Source: Desulfobacillus sp041396245 (GTDB lineage: Bacteria > Pseudomonadota > Gammaproteobacteria > Burkholderiales > Rhodocyclaceae). From it: a stretch of DNA of 64,000 nucleotides. The notes below the pieces were generated by a model. That model ran no database searches, was not told the DNA's origin, and worked only from the letters and a program-made list of their open reading frames with translations. A program made the position numbers and the translations under genes. The stretch covers positions 1 through 64,000 of the forward strand of contig JAWKYW010000003.1 of assembly GCA_041396245.1 (NCBI GenBank), given 5' to 3'. This document shows, piece by piece, positions 15,141 through 23,720 of the stretch; position 1 is the stretch's first letter; each line of letters begins with the position of its first letter.

Positions 15141-17150
15141 ATGACTACTGCCAATCCCCTCCTGCACACGCCCGCCCGACCGCTGCCGAAGCACGTCGCC
15201 ATCATCGGCGCCGGCACCATCGGCCCCGACATCGGCTACTACCTGAAGAGCGCCCTGCCGCAGCTCCGCCTGACCCTGGTCGACGTCAACCAAACGGCGA
15301 TCGACAAGGCCCTGCAGCGCTGCAACGACTACGCGAAGAAGGCCGTCACCAAAGGCAAGATGAGCGAGGCGCAGGCTTCAGCCGTTGTCGCCAACATCGC
15401 CGGCACGACGGATTACGCCCAACTCGCCGACTGCGACTGGGTCATCGAGGCGGCGACGGAAAACATGGCGCTGAAGCGCCGCATCTTCGCCCAGGTGGAG
15501 AGCGTCGTGCGGCCGGATGCGCTGATCACTTCCAACACCAGCTCGCTGCCGGCGGCGCGCATCTTTTCCGAACTGAAGCACAAGGGCCGCGCCACCGTCA
15601 CCCACTTCTTCGCGCCGGCCTGGCGCAACCCGGCGGTGGAGGTCATTGCCTGGGAGCAGACCGACCCGGCGGTGGTCGACTGGCTGCGCTGGCTGTTCTG
15701 CCTCACCGGCAAGGTGCCGCTGGTCACGGCCGACGCGGTCTGCTTCATGCTCGACCGCATCTTCGACAACTGGTGCAACGAGGCGGCGCTGCTTCTCGAT
15801 CATGCCACCGCGGCGGAGATCGACAGCGTCGCCGCCGAGTTCGTGCACGCCGGCCCCTTCTTCGTGCTCAACCTCGCCCGCGGCAACCCGATCATCACCG
15901 AGACCAACACCCTGCAGGCGGAGGAGGAAGGCGCGCACTACACCCCCGCCCCGGTCTTCCGCTCGGTGGACAGCTGGCTCACCGTGCCGCCCGGCAAGAA
16001 GGTCGACGTCGCGCCGGAGACGGCGGCGGCCATCCGCGACCGGCTGCTCGGCATCCTTTTCTCGCAGTCGGTGGACATCCTCGACCGATCGATTGGAGAA
16101 CCGGCCGACCTCGACCTCGGCTGCCGCACCGCACTCGGCTTCAGGAAAGGCCCGCTGGAACTGATGCGCGACCTGGGTGACGCAGAGACCCGCCGCATCC
16201 TCGACCGCCTGAAAACCGAGCGCCCCGGCATGCCGATGCCGAAGCAGCCGCTGGCCGCCTATCAGGACTTCTGGCGCCATGTCCTCGTCGATGACACGGA
16301 TGGCGTCAAAATCATCACCCTGCGCCGTCCCGAGGCGATGAACGCCCTGCACGACGAACTGACCGACGAGGTGCTTTCAGTCATCCGCAAGTTCGAGGCC
16401 GATCCCGCCGTCAAGGGCTTCGTCCTCACCGGCTACGGCGCGCGCGCCTTCTGTGCCGGCGCCGATATCGGCCGCTTCCCCGCCATGCTCGGCGACGCCG
16501 CCGCGGCGACGCAGTACGCGCGCGACTGCTCGCGCCTGCTGGTGCACCTGGATGCCATGCAGAAGCCGGTGGTCGCCGCGCTCAACGGCATGGCGCTGGG
16601 CGGCGGGCTGGAGCTGGCGATGCGCTGCCACGGCATCGTCGCCCTCAAGGATGCCTGGATGCAGTTGCCGGAGATCACCCTCGGCATCGTGCCGGGCATC
16701 GGCGCCATGGTCGTGCCCTACCGCCGCTGGCCGCAGGCGGCCGAGGCCTTTCACGGCATGCTGCGCCGCGCCGAAAAGCTCAAGGCCCCCCAGGCCCACG
16801 CGCTGGGCGTGGTGGACGCCCTCGCCGACGACCTGCCGGGTCTGGTCAGGGCTGCCGTGGCGCGCGTGCAGGCGCTGGCGGGCAAGCCTTCGCCGATCGC
16901 CCAGGGGCCGGTGTCCCTGGCGCCGATCGCGCCGATCGCACCCAGCGCCGCCGGCGGCCAGCCGCTCTCGAAGGAGATCATGGGCATTCTGGAGCAGGCC
17001 GTGACGAATGCCGCCGCTGCACCGGCGCTGGCAGAAGCCCTCGAGATCGGTTATCGTGCATTCGGCGCCAGCGCCTGCACAGCGGCGGCGCGGGAAGGCA
17101 TCGGCGCCTTCCAGGCGGGACGAAAGCCCGATTTCAGCACCACCCCTTGA
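15141..17150 (+). CDS. 3-hydroxyacyl-CoA dehydrogenase / enoyl-CoA hydratase fusion
   Basis: This 669-residue bifunctional beta-oxidation protein has the dehydrogenase first (IIGAGTIGPDIG NAD motif near residue 20, SNTSSLPA near 130, HFF..A near 155) and a crotonase domain after about residue 385. The crotonase has the oxyanion block FCAGADIGRF, and both catalytic glutamates are retained (GGGLELAM and LPEITLG). This order is the reverse of FadB and resembles archaeal-type fusions. A proline/alanine-rich linker near residue 595 leads to a C-terminal helical tail. It would hydrate an enoyl-CoA and oxidise the 3-hydroxyacyl-CoA, making substrate for the thiolase at 56. It is the last gene before the TRAP-transporter promoter. 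Confidence 0.9.
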   Translation: MTTANPLLHTPARPLPKHVAIIGAGTIGPDIGYYLKSALPQLRLTLVDVNQTAIDKALQRCNDYAKKAVTKGKMSEAQASAVVANIAGTTDYAQLADCDWVIEAATENMALKRRIFAQVESVVRPDALITSNTSSLPAARIFSELKHKGRATVTHFFAPAWRNPAVEVIAWEQTDPAVVDWLRWLFCLTGKVPLVTADAVCFMLDRIFDNWCNEAALLLDHATAAEIDSVAAEFVHAGPFFVLNLARGNPIITETNTLQAEEEGAHYTPAPVFRSVDSWLTVPPGKKVDVAPETAAAIRDRLLGILFSQSVDILDRSIGEPADLDLGCRTALGFRKGPLELMRDLGDAETRRILDRLKTERPGMPMPKQPLAAYQDFWRHVLVDDTDGVKIITLRRPEAMNALHDELTDEVLSVIRKFEADPAVKGFVLTGYGARAFCAGADIGRFPAMLGDAAAATQYARDCSRLLVHLDAMQKPVVAALNGMALGGGLELAMRCHGIVALKDAWMQLPEITLGIVPGIGAMVVPYRRWPQAAEAFHGMLRRAEKLKAPQAHALGVVDALADDLPGLVRAAVARVQALAGKPSPIAQGPVSLAPIAPIAPSAAGGQPLSKEIMGILEQAVTNAAAAPALAEALEIGYRAFGASACTAAAREGIGAFQAGRKPDFSTTP

Positions 17151-17160
17151 TACCTCACCC

Positions 17161-17217
17161 TTGACAGGGATTTATTATGTTACACAATGTAGCCTGCGGA
17201 AAACGAAACACGTAACA
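17161..17217 (+). promoter_or_regulatory. sigma-70-type promoter with inverted repeat upstream of TRAP genes
   Basis: A consensus TTGACA (17161-17166) is followed after 16 bp by CACAAT (17183-17188). Around it lies an inverted repeat, TGTTAC (17178-17183) and GTAACA (17212-17217), which could bind a regulator. The 105-bp gap is AT-rich compared with its surroundings and ends in the strong AAGGAGG ribosome site of dctP. It suggests the transporter genes have their own promoter apart from the upstream operon. Confidence 0.5.
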
Positions 17218-17255
17218 CTTAAACCATTTGTCCGCTCAAATCAAAGGAGGAAAAC

Positions 17256-18281
17256 ATGAAGAAGCTCGCAACGCTCGCCGCAACCCTGCTCGCCGGCGCC
17301 CTCGCCTGGGCCCCCGCGCAAGCGGAGACCACCCTTACCATGTCGTCCTGGCTGCCGCCGAGCCACATCATCACCAAGGACATGATGATGGGCTGGGCGA
17401 GGGAAGTCGAGAAGGCCACCCAGGGCCGCGTCAAGGTCAAGCTGCTGCCGAAGCCGGCGGCCAGCCCGCCGGGCACCTTCGACGCCATCCGCGACGGCCT
17501 CGTCGACGTCTCGCTCTCCGTGCACGGCTACACGCCGGGCGGCCGCTTCCCGATGACCAAGATGGCCGAGTTCCCCTTCCTCGGCGACTCCGCCGAAGCC
17601 ATCTCGGTTGCCTACTACCGCACTTACATGAAGCACATGGCCAAGCTCGGCGAGAACAAGGACATCGTCCTCCTCGGCCTGATGACCCACGGCCCCGGCC
17701 AGATCTACATGACCAAGCAGGCGATTGCCAAGCTGTCCGACATTTCCAATCAGAAGATCCGCGTCGGCGGCGGCCTGGTGGTGGACATCACCAAGGCCAT
17801 CGGCGCGGTGCCGCTGCTCAAGCCGGCCTCGCAGTCCTATGAGCTCATGAAGAGCGGCATCGCCGACGGCATCTTCTTCCCGAAGGATTCCGTGCCCGCC
17901 TTCAAGCTGACGCCGCTGGTCAATCACATGACGGTGATACCGGGCGGCCTCTACAACGTCAGCTTTTTCATGGGCATGAACAAGGCCAAGTTCAATAGCC
18001 TGCCCAAGGCCGACCAGGACGCCATCATGAAGGTCTCCGGCGAGAACTTCGCCCGCATGTCCGGCAAGGTCTGGGATGCGGCGGACGATGACGGCCTGAA
18101 GGCGATGCAGAAGGAAGGCATCATCATCCGCAACGCCAGCCCGGAACTGGTGGCCGAGATCAAGGCGAAGACCGACACGCTGGAGCAGGCCTGGTACGCC
18201 GAAGCCAAGGCCAAGGGCGTCGACGGCGCCGCCGTGATGGCCGAGTTCCGCGCCGAGATCCAGAAGCTGCAGAAGAAGTAA
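17256..18281 (+). CDS. dctP: TRAP transporter periplasmic solute-binding protein (DctP family)
   Basis: This 341-residue protein has a clear signal peptide (MKKLATLAATLLAGALAWAP, cleavage after AQA at residue 23). The mature part has the DctP fold, and the NQKIRVGGG segment holds the conserved arginine that binds the carboxylate of the ligand. It would capture an organic acid in the periplasm and hand it to the DctQM membrane proteins encoded just downstream. The strong ribosome site AAGGAGG at 17244-17250 fits the high level usual for binding proteins. Its position beside the catabolic genes suggests uptake of the pathway substrate. Confidence 0.92.
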   Translation: MKKLATLAATLLAGALAWAPAQAETTLTMSSWLPPSHIITKDMMMGWAREVEKATQGRVKVKLLPKPAASPPGTFDAIRDGLVDVSLSVHGYTPGGRFPMTKMAEFPFLGDSAEAISVAYYRTYMKHMAKLGENKDIVLLGLMTHGPGQIYMTKQAIAKLSDISNQKIRVGGGLVVDITKAIGAVPLLKPASQSYELMKSGIADGIFFPKDSVPAFKLTPLVNHMTVIPGGLYNVSFFMGMNKAKFNSLPKADQDAIMKVSGENFARMSGKVWDAADDDGLKAMQKEGIIIRNASPELVAEIKAKTDTLEQAWYAEAKAKGVDGAAVMAEFRAEIQKLQKK

Positions 18282-18283
18282 TA

Positions 18284-18817
18284 GTGTCCGGCTTGTCGAC
18301 CCACCCCGGCGGCCCGATCCTGGGCCGCTGGGAAAAACCCTTCGAGATGCTGCTGGGATCGGCCACCGCGCTGATCCTGGCCTGCATCATGCTGCTCACC
18401 TGCCTGGACGTGGCGGGCCGCTATCTGCTGACCATGCCGGTGCCGGGCGCCCTCGAAGTCACGGAGCTCATGATGGGCGCGCTCATCTTCGCCTCGCTGC
18501 CGCTGGTGACCTTGCGCGACGAGCAGGTGACCATCGATCTTTTCACCCCGCTCATCCCGAAGGCCGTCAAGCGGCCTCTCCAGATTGTGATCCAGATCGT
18601 CGGCAGCCTTTGCCTCGGCGTGATCGCCTGGCGTCTCTGGATCAAGGCCGGACAGGTGATGGAGTATGGCGACACGACCGCCGTATTGAGAATCTCCATC
18701 TGGCCGCTGGTGTACTTCATGAGCGTCCTCTCGGCCGTTACCGCGCTTATTCTTTTGATCATGATCCGGCACAAGGAAGCCACGGGGAAAACCGCGGGCG
18801 GCGCCGGCGAAGTCTAG
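18284..18817 (+). CDS. dctQ: TRAP transporter small membrane subunit (DctQ family)
   Basis: This 177-residue membrane protein has four predicted hydrophobic segments (about residues 24-45, 60-78, 98-120 and 140-162), the usual DctQ topology. The apparent start is GTG at 18284, two bases after the dctP stop; an ATG at 18347 would cut into the first membrane segment. It scaffolds the large permease DctM and the binding protein in a sodium-coupled carboxylate uptake system. Confidence 0.88.
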   Translation: MSGLSTHPGGPILGRWEKPFEMLLGSATALILACIMLLTCLDVAGRYLLTMPVPGALEVTELMMGALIFASLPLVTLRDEQVTIDLFTPLIPKAVKRPLQIVIQIVGSLCLGVIAWRLWIKAGQVMEYGDTTAVLRISIWPLVYFMSVLSAVTALILLIMIRHKEATGKTAGGAGEV

Positions 18818-18829
18818 GTATCAACAAAC

Positions 18830-20122
18830 ATGCAAGAAGCACTCATCGCCTTCGCCGTGATGCTGGGGCTGACTTTCCTGCGGCTACCCATCGCTTTCTC
18901 GATGGCCCTGGTCGGCTTCGCCGGCTTCGCCTACATCGTCAGCACGCCGGCGGCCCTGTCCATGGTCGGCACCGTGGCCTACGAGACCGGGATGTCGTAT
19001 ACCCTGTCGATCGTGCCGCTGTTCATCCTGATGGGCAACTTCGTCACCAAGGCCGGCCTTTCGGGCGAACTCTATCGCGCCTCCTATGCCTTCCTCGGCC
19101 ATCGTCGCGGCGGGCTGGCCATGGCCACCATCCTCGCCTGCGGCGGCTTCGGCGCAATCTGCGGCTCCAGCCTCGCCACCGCCGCCACCATGAGCAAGGT
19201 GGCCATGCCCTCGATGCGCAAGTACGGCTATTCCGACGCGCTGGCCGCAGGCTCGATCGCCGCCGGCGGCACCCTCGGCATCCTCATCCCGCCCAGTGTC
19301 GTCCTGGTCATCTACGGCATCCTGACCGAGCAGAACATCGGCAAGCTGTTCATCGCCGGCATCCTGCCCGGCATTCTGGCCATCATCTGCTACCTTGCCG
19401 CCGTCTCGGCAACGGTACGCCTCGACGCCAAGGCCGGCCCGCCGGGCGAGCGCGCGTCCTGGCGCGAACGCCTGCTCGCGCTTCGCGATGTCTGGGGCGT
19501 GCTGGCCCTCTTCCTCGTCGTCATCGGCGGCATCTACGGCGGCATTTTCACGCCGTCCGAGGCGGCTGGCATCGGCGCTGGTGGCGGCATGGTCTTCCTG
19601 GTGGCACGCAAGGGCTGGGACTGGCACATGCTGCGCGTCATCCTGATGGAGAGCGCCATCACCACCGGCATGATCTTCACCATCCTGATCGGCGCCCTGA
19701 TCTTCGCCAATTTCATCAACATGACCGGCATGCCGACGGAGTTGACGGAATACGCCGAGCAGTTCCGCGAGACGCCGCTGCTGGTCATCCTGGTGATTCT
19801 GGTGATCTATGTCGTACTCGGCTGCGTGCTCGAGAGCATGTCGATGATCCTGCTCACCGTGCCGATGTTCTATCCGCTGGTCGCCCACCTCGGCTACGAC
19901 CTGATCTGGTTCGGCATCATCGTCGTCGTCGTCACCGAGATCAGCATGATCACGCCGCCGGTCGGTCTCAACGTCTTCGTCCTTCGCAGCGTGCTGCCGG
20001 ACGTGCCGACCCAGACCGTGTTCCGCGGCGTCCTGCCCTTCATCGTCGCCGACATCGTTCGCCTCGGCATCCTGGTCGCCTTTCCGGCGGTTACGCTCTA
20101 CCTGACGCAGTTCGTGACCTGA
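18830..20122 (+). CDS. dctM: TRAP transporter large permease (DctM family)
   Basis: This 430-residue protein has about twelve hydrophobic segments and the family blocks GGFGAICGSSLAT and GGTLGILIPPSV near residues 104-150 and TEISMITPPVGLNVF near 375. It forms the translocation path of the TRAP carboxylate transporter. It begins 12 bp after dctQ. The gap after it holds a GC hairpin and then the start of the oxidoreductase gene. Confidence 0.93.
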   Translation: MQEALIAFAVMLGLTFLRLPIAFSMALVGFAGFAYIVSTPAALSMVGTVAYETGMSYTLSIVPLFILMGNFVTKAGLSGELYRASYAFLGHRRGGLAMATILACGGFGAICGSSLATAATMSKVAMPSMRKYGYSDALAAGSIAAGGTLGILIPPSVVLVIYGILTEQNIGKLFIAGILPGILAIICYLAAVSATVRLDAKAGPPGERASWRERLLALRDVWGVLALFLVVIGGIYGGIFTPSEAAGIGAGGGMVFLVARKGWDWHMLRVILMESAITTGMIFTILIGALIFANFINMTGMPTELTEYAEQFRETPLLVILVILVIYVVLGCVLESMSMILLTVPMFYPLVAHLGYDLIWFGIIVVVVTEISMITPPVGLNVFVLRSVLPDVPTQTVFRGVLPFIVADIVRLGILVAFPAVTLYLTQFVT

Positions 20123-20201
20123 ATCGCGCAGCCGCCGGCGCTTGCAGGCCGGCGCCCTTGCGCTAGAATGAAATGTATACTGTACGCAGAAGGAGCCCGC
20201 C

Positions 20202-23200
20202 ATGAAACCGGCCGCCGTCACCCTCGAAGACAAGTACAGGCTCGAGCACGGCCGCGTCTTCCTCACCGGCGTACAGGCCCTGGCGCGGCTGCCCATGCTG
20301 CAGCACGCCCGCGACCGGGCTGCCGGCCTCGACACCGCCGGCTACGTCTCGGGCTACCGCGGCTCTCCGCTCGGCGGCCTCGACACGGCCCTGCAGGATG
20401 CGCAACCCTACCTTGCCGCCCACAACATCCGTTTCCAGCCGGGCGTCAACGAAGATCTCGCCGCCACCGCCATCTGGGGCACCCAGCAGTTGCATCTTTT
20501 CCCCGATCCGCAGGTCGACGGCATCTTCGCCATGTGGTACGGCAAGGGACCGGGCGTCGACCGCTGCGGCGACGTCTTCAAGCACGCCAACTATGCCGGC
20601 ACGGCGAAGCACGGCGGCGTCCTGCTGATCGCCGGCGACGACCATTCGGCGCGCTCCTCCGCCGTGGCGCACCAGAGCGAGCACATGTTCTCCGCCTGCG
20701 GCATCCCGGTGCTGGCGCCGGCCGGCATCCAGGACTATCTCGACCTGGGGCTGCACGGATGGGCCATGTCGCGCTATTCCGGCTGCTGGGTGGCGCTGAA
20801 GACCACCTCCGACACCGTCGAAAGCTCGGCCACCGTCGAAATCGATCCGCAGCGCGTGCAGGTGCGCCTGCCCGAAGATTTCAGCCTGCCGCCCGACGGC
20901 GTCAGCATCCGCTGGCCCGACCCGCAGCTGGCGCAGGAACACCGCATGCAGGAGTCGAAGATCTATGCGGCCCTCGCCTACGCCCGCGCCAACCGCCTCA
21001 ACCACCTGGTGTTCGACAGCCCGCGGCCGCGGCTGGGCATCATCGCCTGCGGCAAGGCGTATCTGGACGTGCGCCAGGCGCTCGACGACCTCGGCATCGA
21101 CGCGGCGGTCGCCGCCGAAATCGGCCTGCGCCTGTACAAGGTCGGCATGCCCTGGCCGCTGGAAGCCGAAGGCGTGCGCCACTTCGCCGAGGGCCTGGAG
21201 GAGATCCTGGTCGTCGAGGAAAAGCGCCAGATCATCGAATACCAGCTGAAGGAAATGCTCTACAACTGGACGGACGCGCACGGCCGCGACGTGCGTCCGC
21301 GCATCGTCGGCAAGTTCGACGAAACCGGCGAGTGGCCCGCCCCGCACCATGCCTGGCTGCTGCCGCCGACGGCGGAACTCACGCCGGCCATCGTCGCCCG
21401 CGCCATTGCCGCGCGCATCGGCCGTTTCCATGATTCCCCGCGCATGCGCGAGCGCCTTGCCCTGCTCGACGCCAAGGACGGGGCCCTGGCCGGCTCGAAG
21501 CTGGCCATGATGCGCACCCCCTATTTCTGCCCGGGCTGTCCGCACAACCTGTCCACCCGCGTGCCGGACGGCTCCTGCGCGCTCGGCGGGGTCGGCTGCC
21601 ACCTGATGGCGGTATCGATGGGCCGCAATACCGTCACCATCAGCCAGATGGGCGGGGAAGGCGCCACCTGGCTCGGCATGGCCGCGCACAGCGGCACCCG
21701 CCACGTCTTCGCCAACATGGGCGACGGCACCTACTACCACTCGGGGCTGCTCGCCATCCGCGCCGCCGTCGCCGCCGGCGTGAACATCACCTACAAGTTG
21801 CTCTACAACGACGCCGTCGCCATGACCGGCGGCCAGCCGGTGGACGGCCCGCTCAGCGTGCCCCAGATTACCCGCCAGGTCGCCGACGAGGGCGTGCAAA
21901 AAATCGTCGTGCTGGCCGATGACCCGCAGAAGTACGGCGGCAACCCCGGCTTCGCGCCGGGCGTGGAGATCCGCCACCGCGACGAGCTGGAGCGCACCCA
22001 GCGCGAACTGCGCGACATCCCCGGCGTCACCGCGCTGGTGTATGACCAGACCTGCGCCGCCGAGAAGCGCCGCCGGCGCAAGCGCGGCACCTTCCCCGAT
22101 CCGGCCGTGCGCGTCTTCATCAACGAGCTGGCCTGCGAAGGCTGCGGCGATTGCAGCATCAAGTCGAACTGCCTCTCCGTCGTGCCGGTGGAGACCGAGT
22201 TCGGCAGGAAGCGCGCCATCGACCAGTCCACCTGCAACAAGGACTACGCCTGCGTCTCCGGCTTCTGCCCCAGCATCCTGACGGTGCACGGCGGCCAATT
22301 GCGGCGCGGCAAGGCGCTGGCGGTTTCCGGCGACGCCTTCGCCGCCCTGCCCGAGCCGGCGCTGCCCGATCTGGAACGGCCGATCAACATCCTCGTCACC
22401 GGCGTCGGCGGCACCGGCGTGGTGACCATCGGCGCGCTGATCGGCATGGCCGCGCACATCGACGGCAAGGGCGTCTCGGTGCTCGACATGACCGGCCTGG
22501 CGCAGAAGGGCGGCGCCGTCATGTCGCATGTGCGCCTGGCCGCGCGCCAGGAACAGCTCCACGCCACGCGCATCGCCACCGGCGAAGCCGACACCCTGCT
22601 CGGCTGCGACATCGTCGTCGCCGTCAGCAACGATGCGCTGGTGAAGACCCTGGCCGGCCGCACCCGCGCCTTCGTGAACACCGGCAAGGCCATCACCGGC
22701 GACTTCGTGCGCAACCCCGACCATCCCTTCCCGCTCGTCGCCATGGAGGGGCAGATCCGCGACGCCGTCGGCGGCGACGGCGCCGACTTCCTCGACGCCA
22801 GCCGGCTGGCCACGCTGCTGATGGGCAATTCCATCGCCACCAATTTGTTCATGCTCGGCTACGCCTGGCAGAAGGGGCGCGTGCCGCTCTCGCACGACGC
22901 GCTCTTGCGCGCCATCGAACTGAACGGCGTGGCCGTCGCCGACAACCGGGCCGCCTTCCTCTGGGGACGCCGCGCCGCCCACGACCTGGCCGCGGTCGAG
23001 CGCCTGGTGGCCGAGGCCGAGCCGGTGCTGCCGACCCACGAATTGTCCCGCAGCCTCGACGAGATCGTCTCCCGCCGCCGTGTTGCGCTGACTGACTTTC
23101 AGGACGCAGCCTGCGCCGACCGCTATTCGGCCCTGGTGCAGCGCGTGCAGTCCGCCGAGGCCGCCCTGCGGCCCGGCAGCACCGTGCTGGCCGAAGCCGT

Positions 23201-23711
23201 CGCCCGCAACTATTTCAGGCTGCTCGCCTACAAGGACGAGTACGAGGTGGCGCGCCTCTACAGCGATCCGGAATTCGAGCGCATGCTGTCCGCCACCTTC
23301 GAGGGCGACTACCGCCTGCGCTTTCACCTGGCCGTTCCGCTCTTCAGCCGCACCGACCCGAACACCGGCCTGCCGAAAAAGCACGCCTACGGCGGCTGGA
23401 TGCGTGCCGTGATGAGGCTGCTGGCGAAGCTGAAATTCCTCCGCGGCAGCGTGCTCGATCCCTTCGGCCATAGCGAAGAGCGGCGGCTGGAACGGGCGCT
23501 GATCGGCGAATACGAGAAAACGGTGGAGGCTCTGCTCTCCGGCCTGCGCGCCGACAACCTCGAGACGGCCGCCCAGATCGCCCGCCTGCCGGAGACCATC
23601 CGCGGCTACGGCCCGATCAAGCTGCGCAACGCCGCCGCGGCGCGGGCCAGGCAGGCCGAACTGATGTCGGGCTACGACCGGTCCCGCCTGGACGCCGCCA
23701 TCGCCGCGTAG
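20202..23711 (+). CDS. indolepyruvate-type 2-oxoacid:ferredoxin oxidoreductase (fused)
   Basis: This 1169-residue fused enzyme decarboxylates a 2-oxo acid to the acyl-CoA and reduces ferredoxin. Visible parts, in order, are the N-terminal pyrimidine-type domain, a thiamine diphosphate domain (NMGDGTYYHSG...YNDAVAMTGGQ near residues 505-545), a cysteine-rich iron-sulfur block (CEGCGDCSIKSNC and a later cluster, near residues 645-690) and a C-terminal gamma-type domain starting VTGVGGTGVVTIG near residue 732. The ATG at 20202 has an AAGGAG site, and a TATACT element lies at 20176-20181. It probably handles aryl- or branched-chain pyruvates. Placement after the TRAP genes suggests co-function, but it may have its own promoter. 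Confidence 0.9.
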   Translation: MKPAAVTLEDKYRLEHGRVFLTGVQALARLPMLQHARDRAAGLDTAGYVSGYRGSPLGGLDTALQDAQPYLAAHNIRFQPGVNEDLAATAIWGTQQLHLFPDPQVDGIFAMWYGKGPGVDRCGDVFKHANYAGTAKHGGVLLIAGDDHSARSSAVAHQSEHMFSACGIPVLAPAGIQDYLDLGLHGWAMSRYSGCWVALKTTSDTVESSATVEIDPQRVQVRLPEDFSLPPDGVSIRWPDPQLAQEHRMQESKIYAALAYARANRLNHLVFDSPRPRLGIIACGKAYLDVRQALDDLGIDAAVAAEIGLRLYKVGMPWPLEAEGVRHFAEGLEEILVVEEKRQIIEYQLKEMLYNWTDAHGRDVRPRIVGKFDETGEWPAPHHAWLLPPTAELTPAIVARAIAARIGRFHDSPRMRERLALLDAKDGALAGSKLAMMRTPYFCPGCPHNLSTRVPDGSCALGGVGCHLMAVSMGRNTVTISQMGGEGATWLGMAAHSGTRHVFANMGDGTYYHSGLLAIRAAVAAGVNITYKLLYNDAVAMTGGQPVDGPLSVPQITRQVADEGVQKIVVLADDPQKYGGNPGFAPGVEIRHRDELERTQRELRDIPGVTALVYDQTCAAEKRRRRKRGTFPDPAVRVFINELACEGCGDCSIKSNCLSVVPVETEFGRKRAIDQSTCNKDYACVSGFCPSILTVHGGQLRRGKALAVSGDAFAALPEPALPDLERPINILVTGVGGTGVVTIGALIGMAAHIDGKGVSVLDMTGLAQKGGAVMSHVRLAARQEQLHATRIATGEADTLLGCDIVVAVSNDALVKTLAGRTRAFVNTGKAITGDFVRNPDHPFPLVAMEGQIRDAVGGDGADFLDASRLATLLMGNSIATNLFMLGYAWQKGRVPLSHDALLRAIELNGVAVADNRAAFLWGRRAAHDLAAVERLVAEAEPVLPTHELSRSLDEIVSRRRVALTDFQDAACADRYSALVQRVQSAEAALRPGSTVLAEAVARNYFRLLAYKDEYEVARLYSDPEFERMLSATFEGDYRLRFHLAVPLFSRTDPNTGLPKKHAYGGWMRAVMRLLAKLKFLRGSVLDPFGHSEERRLERALIGEYEKTVEALLSGLRADNLETAAQIARLPETIRGYGPIKLRNAAAARARQAELMSGYDRSRLDAAIAA

Positions 23712-23720
23712 AATCGGGGC

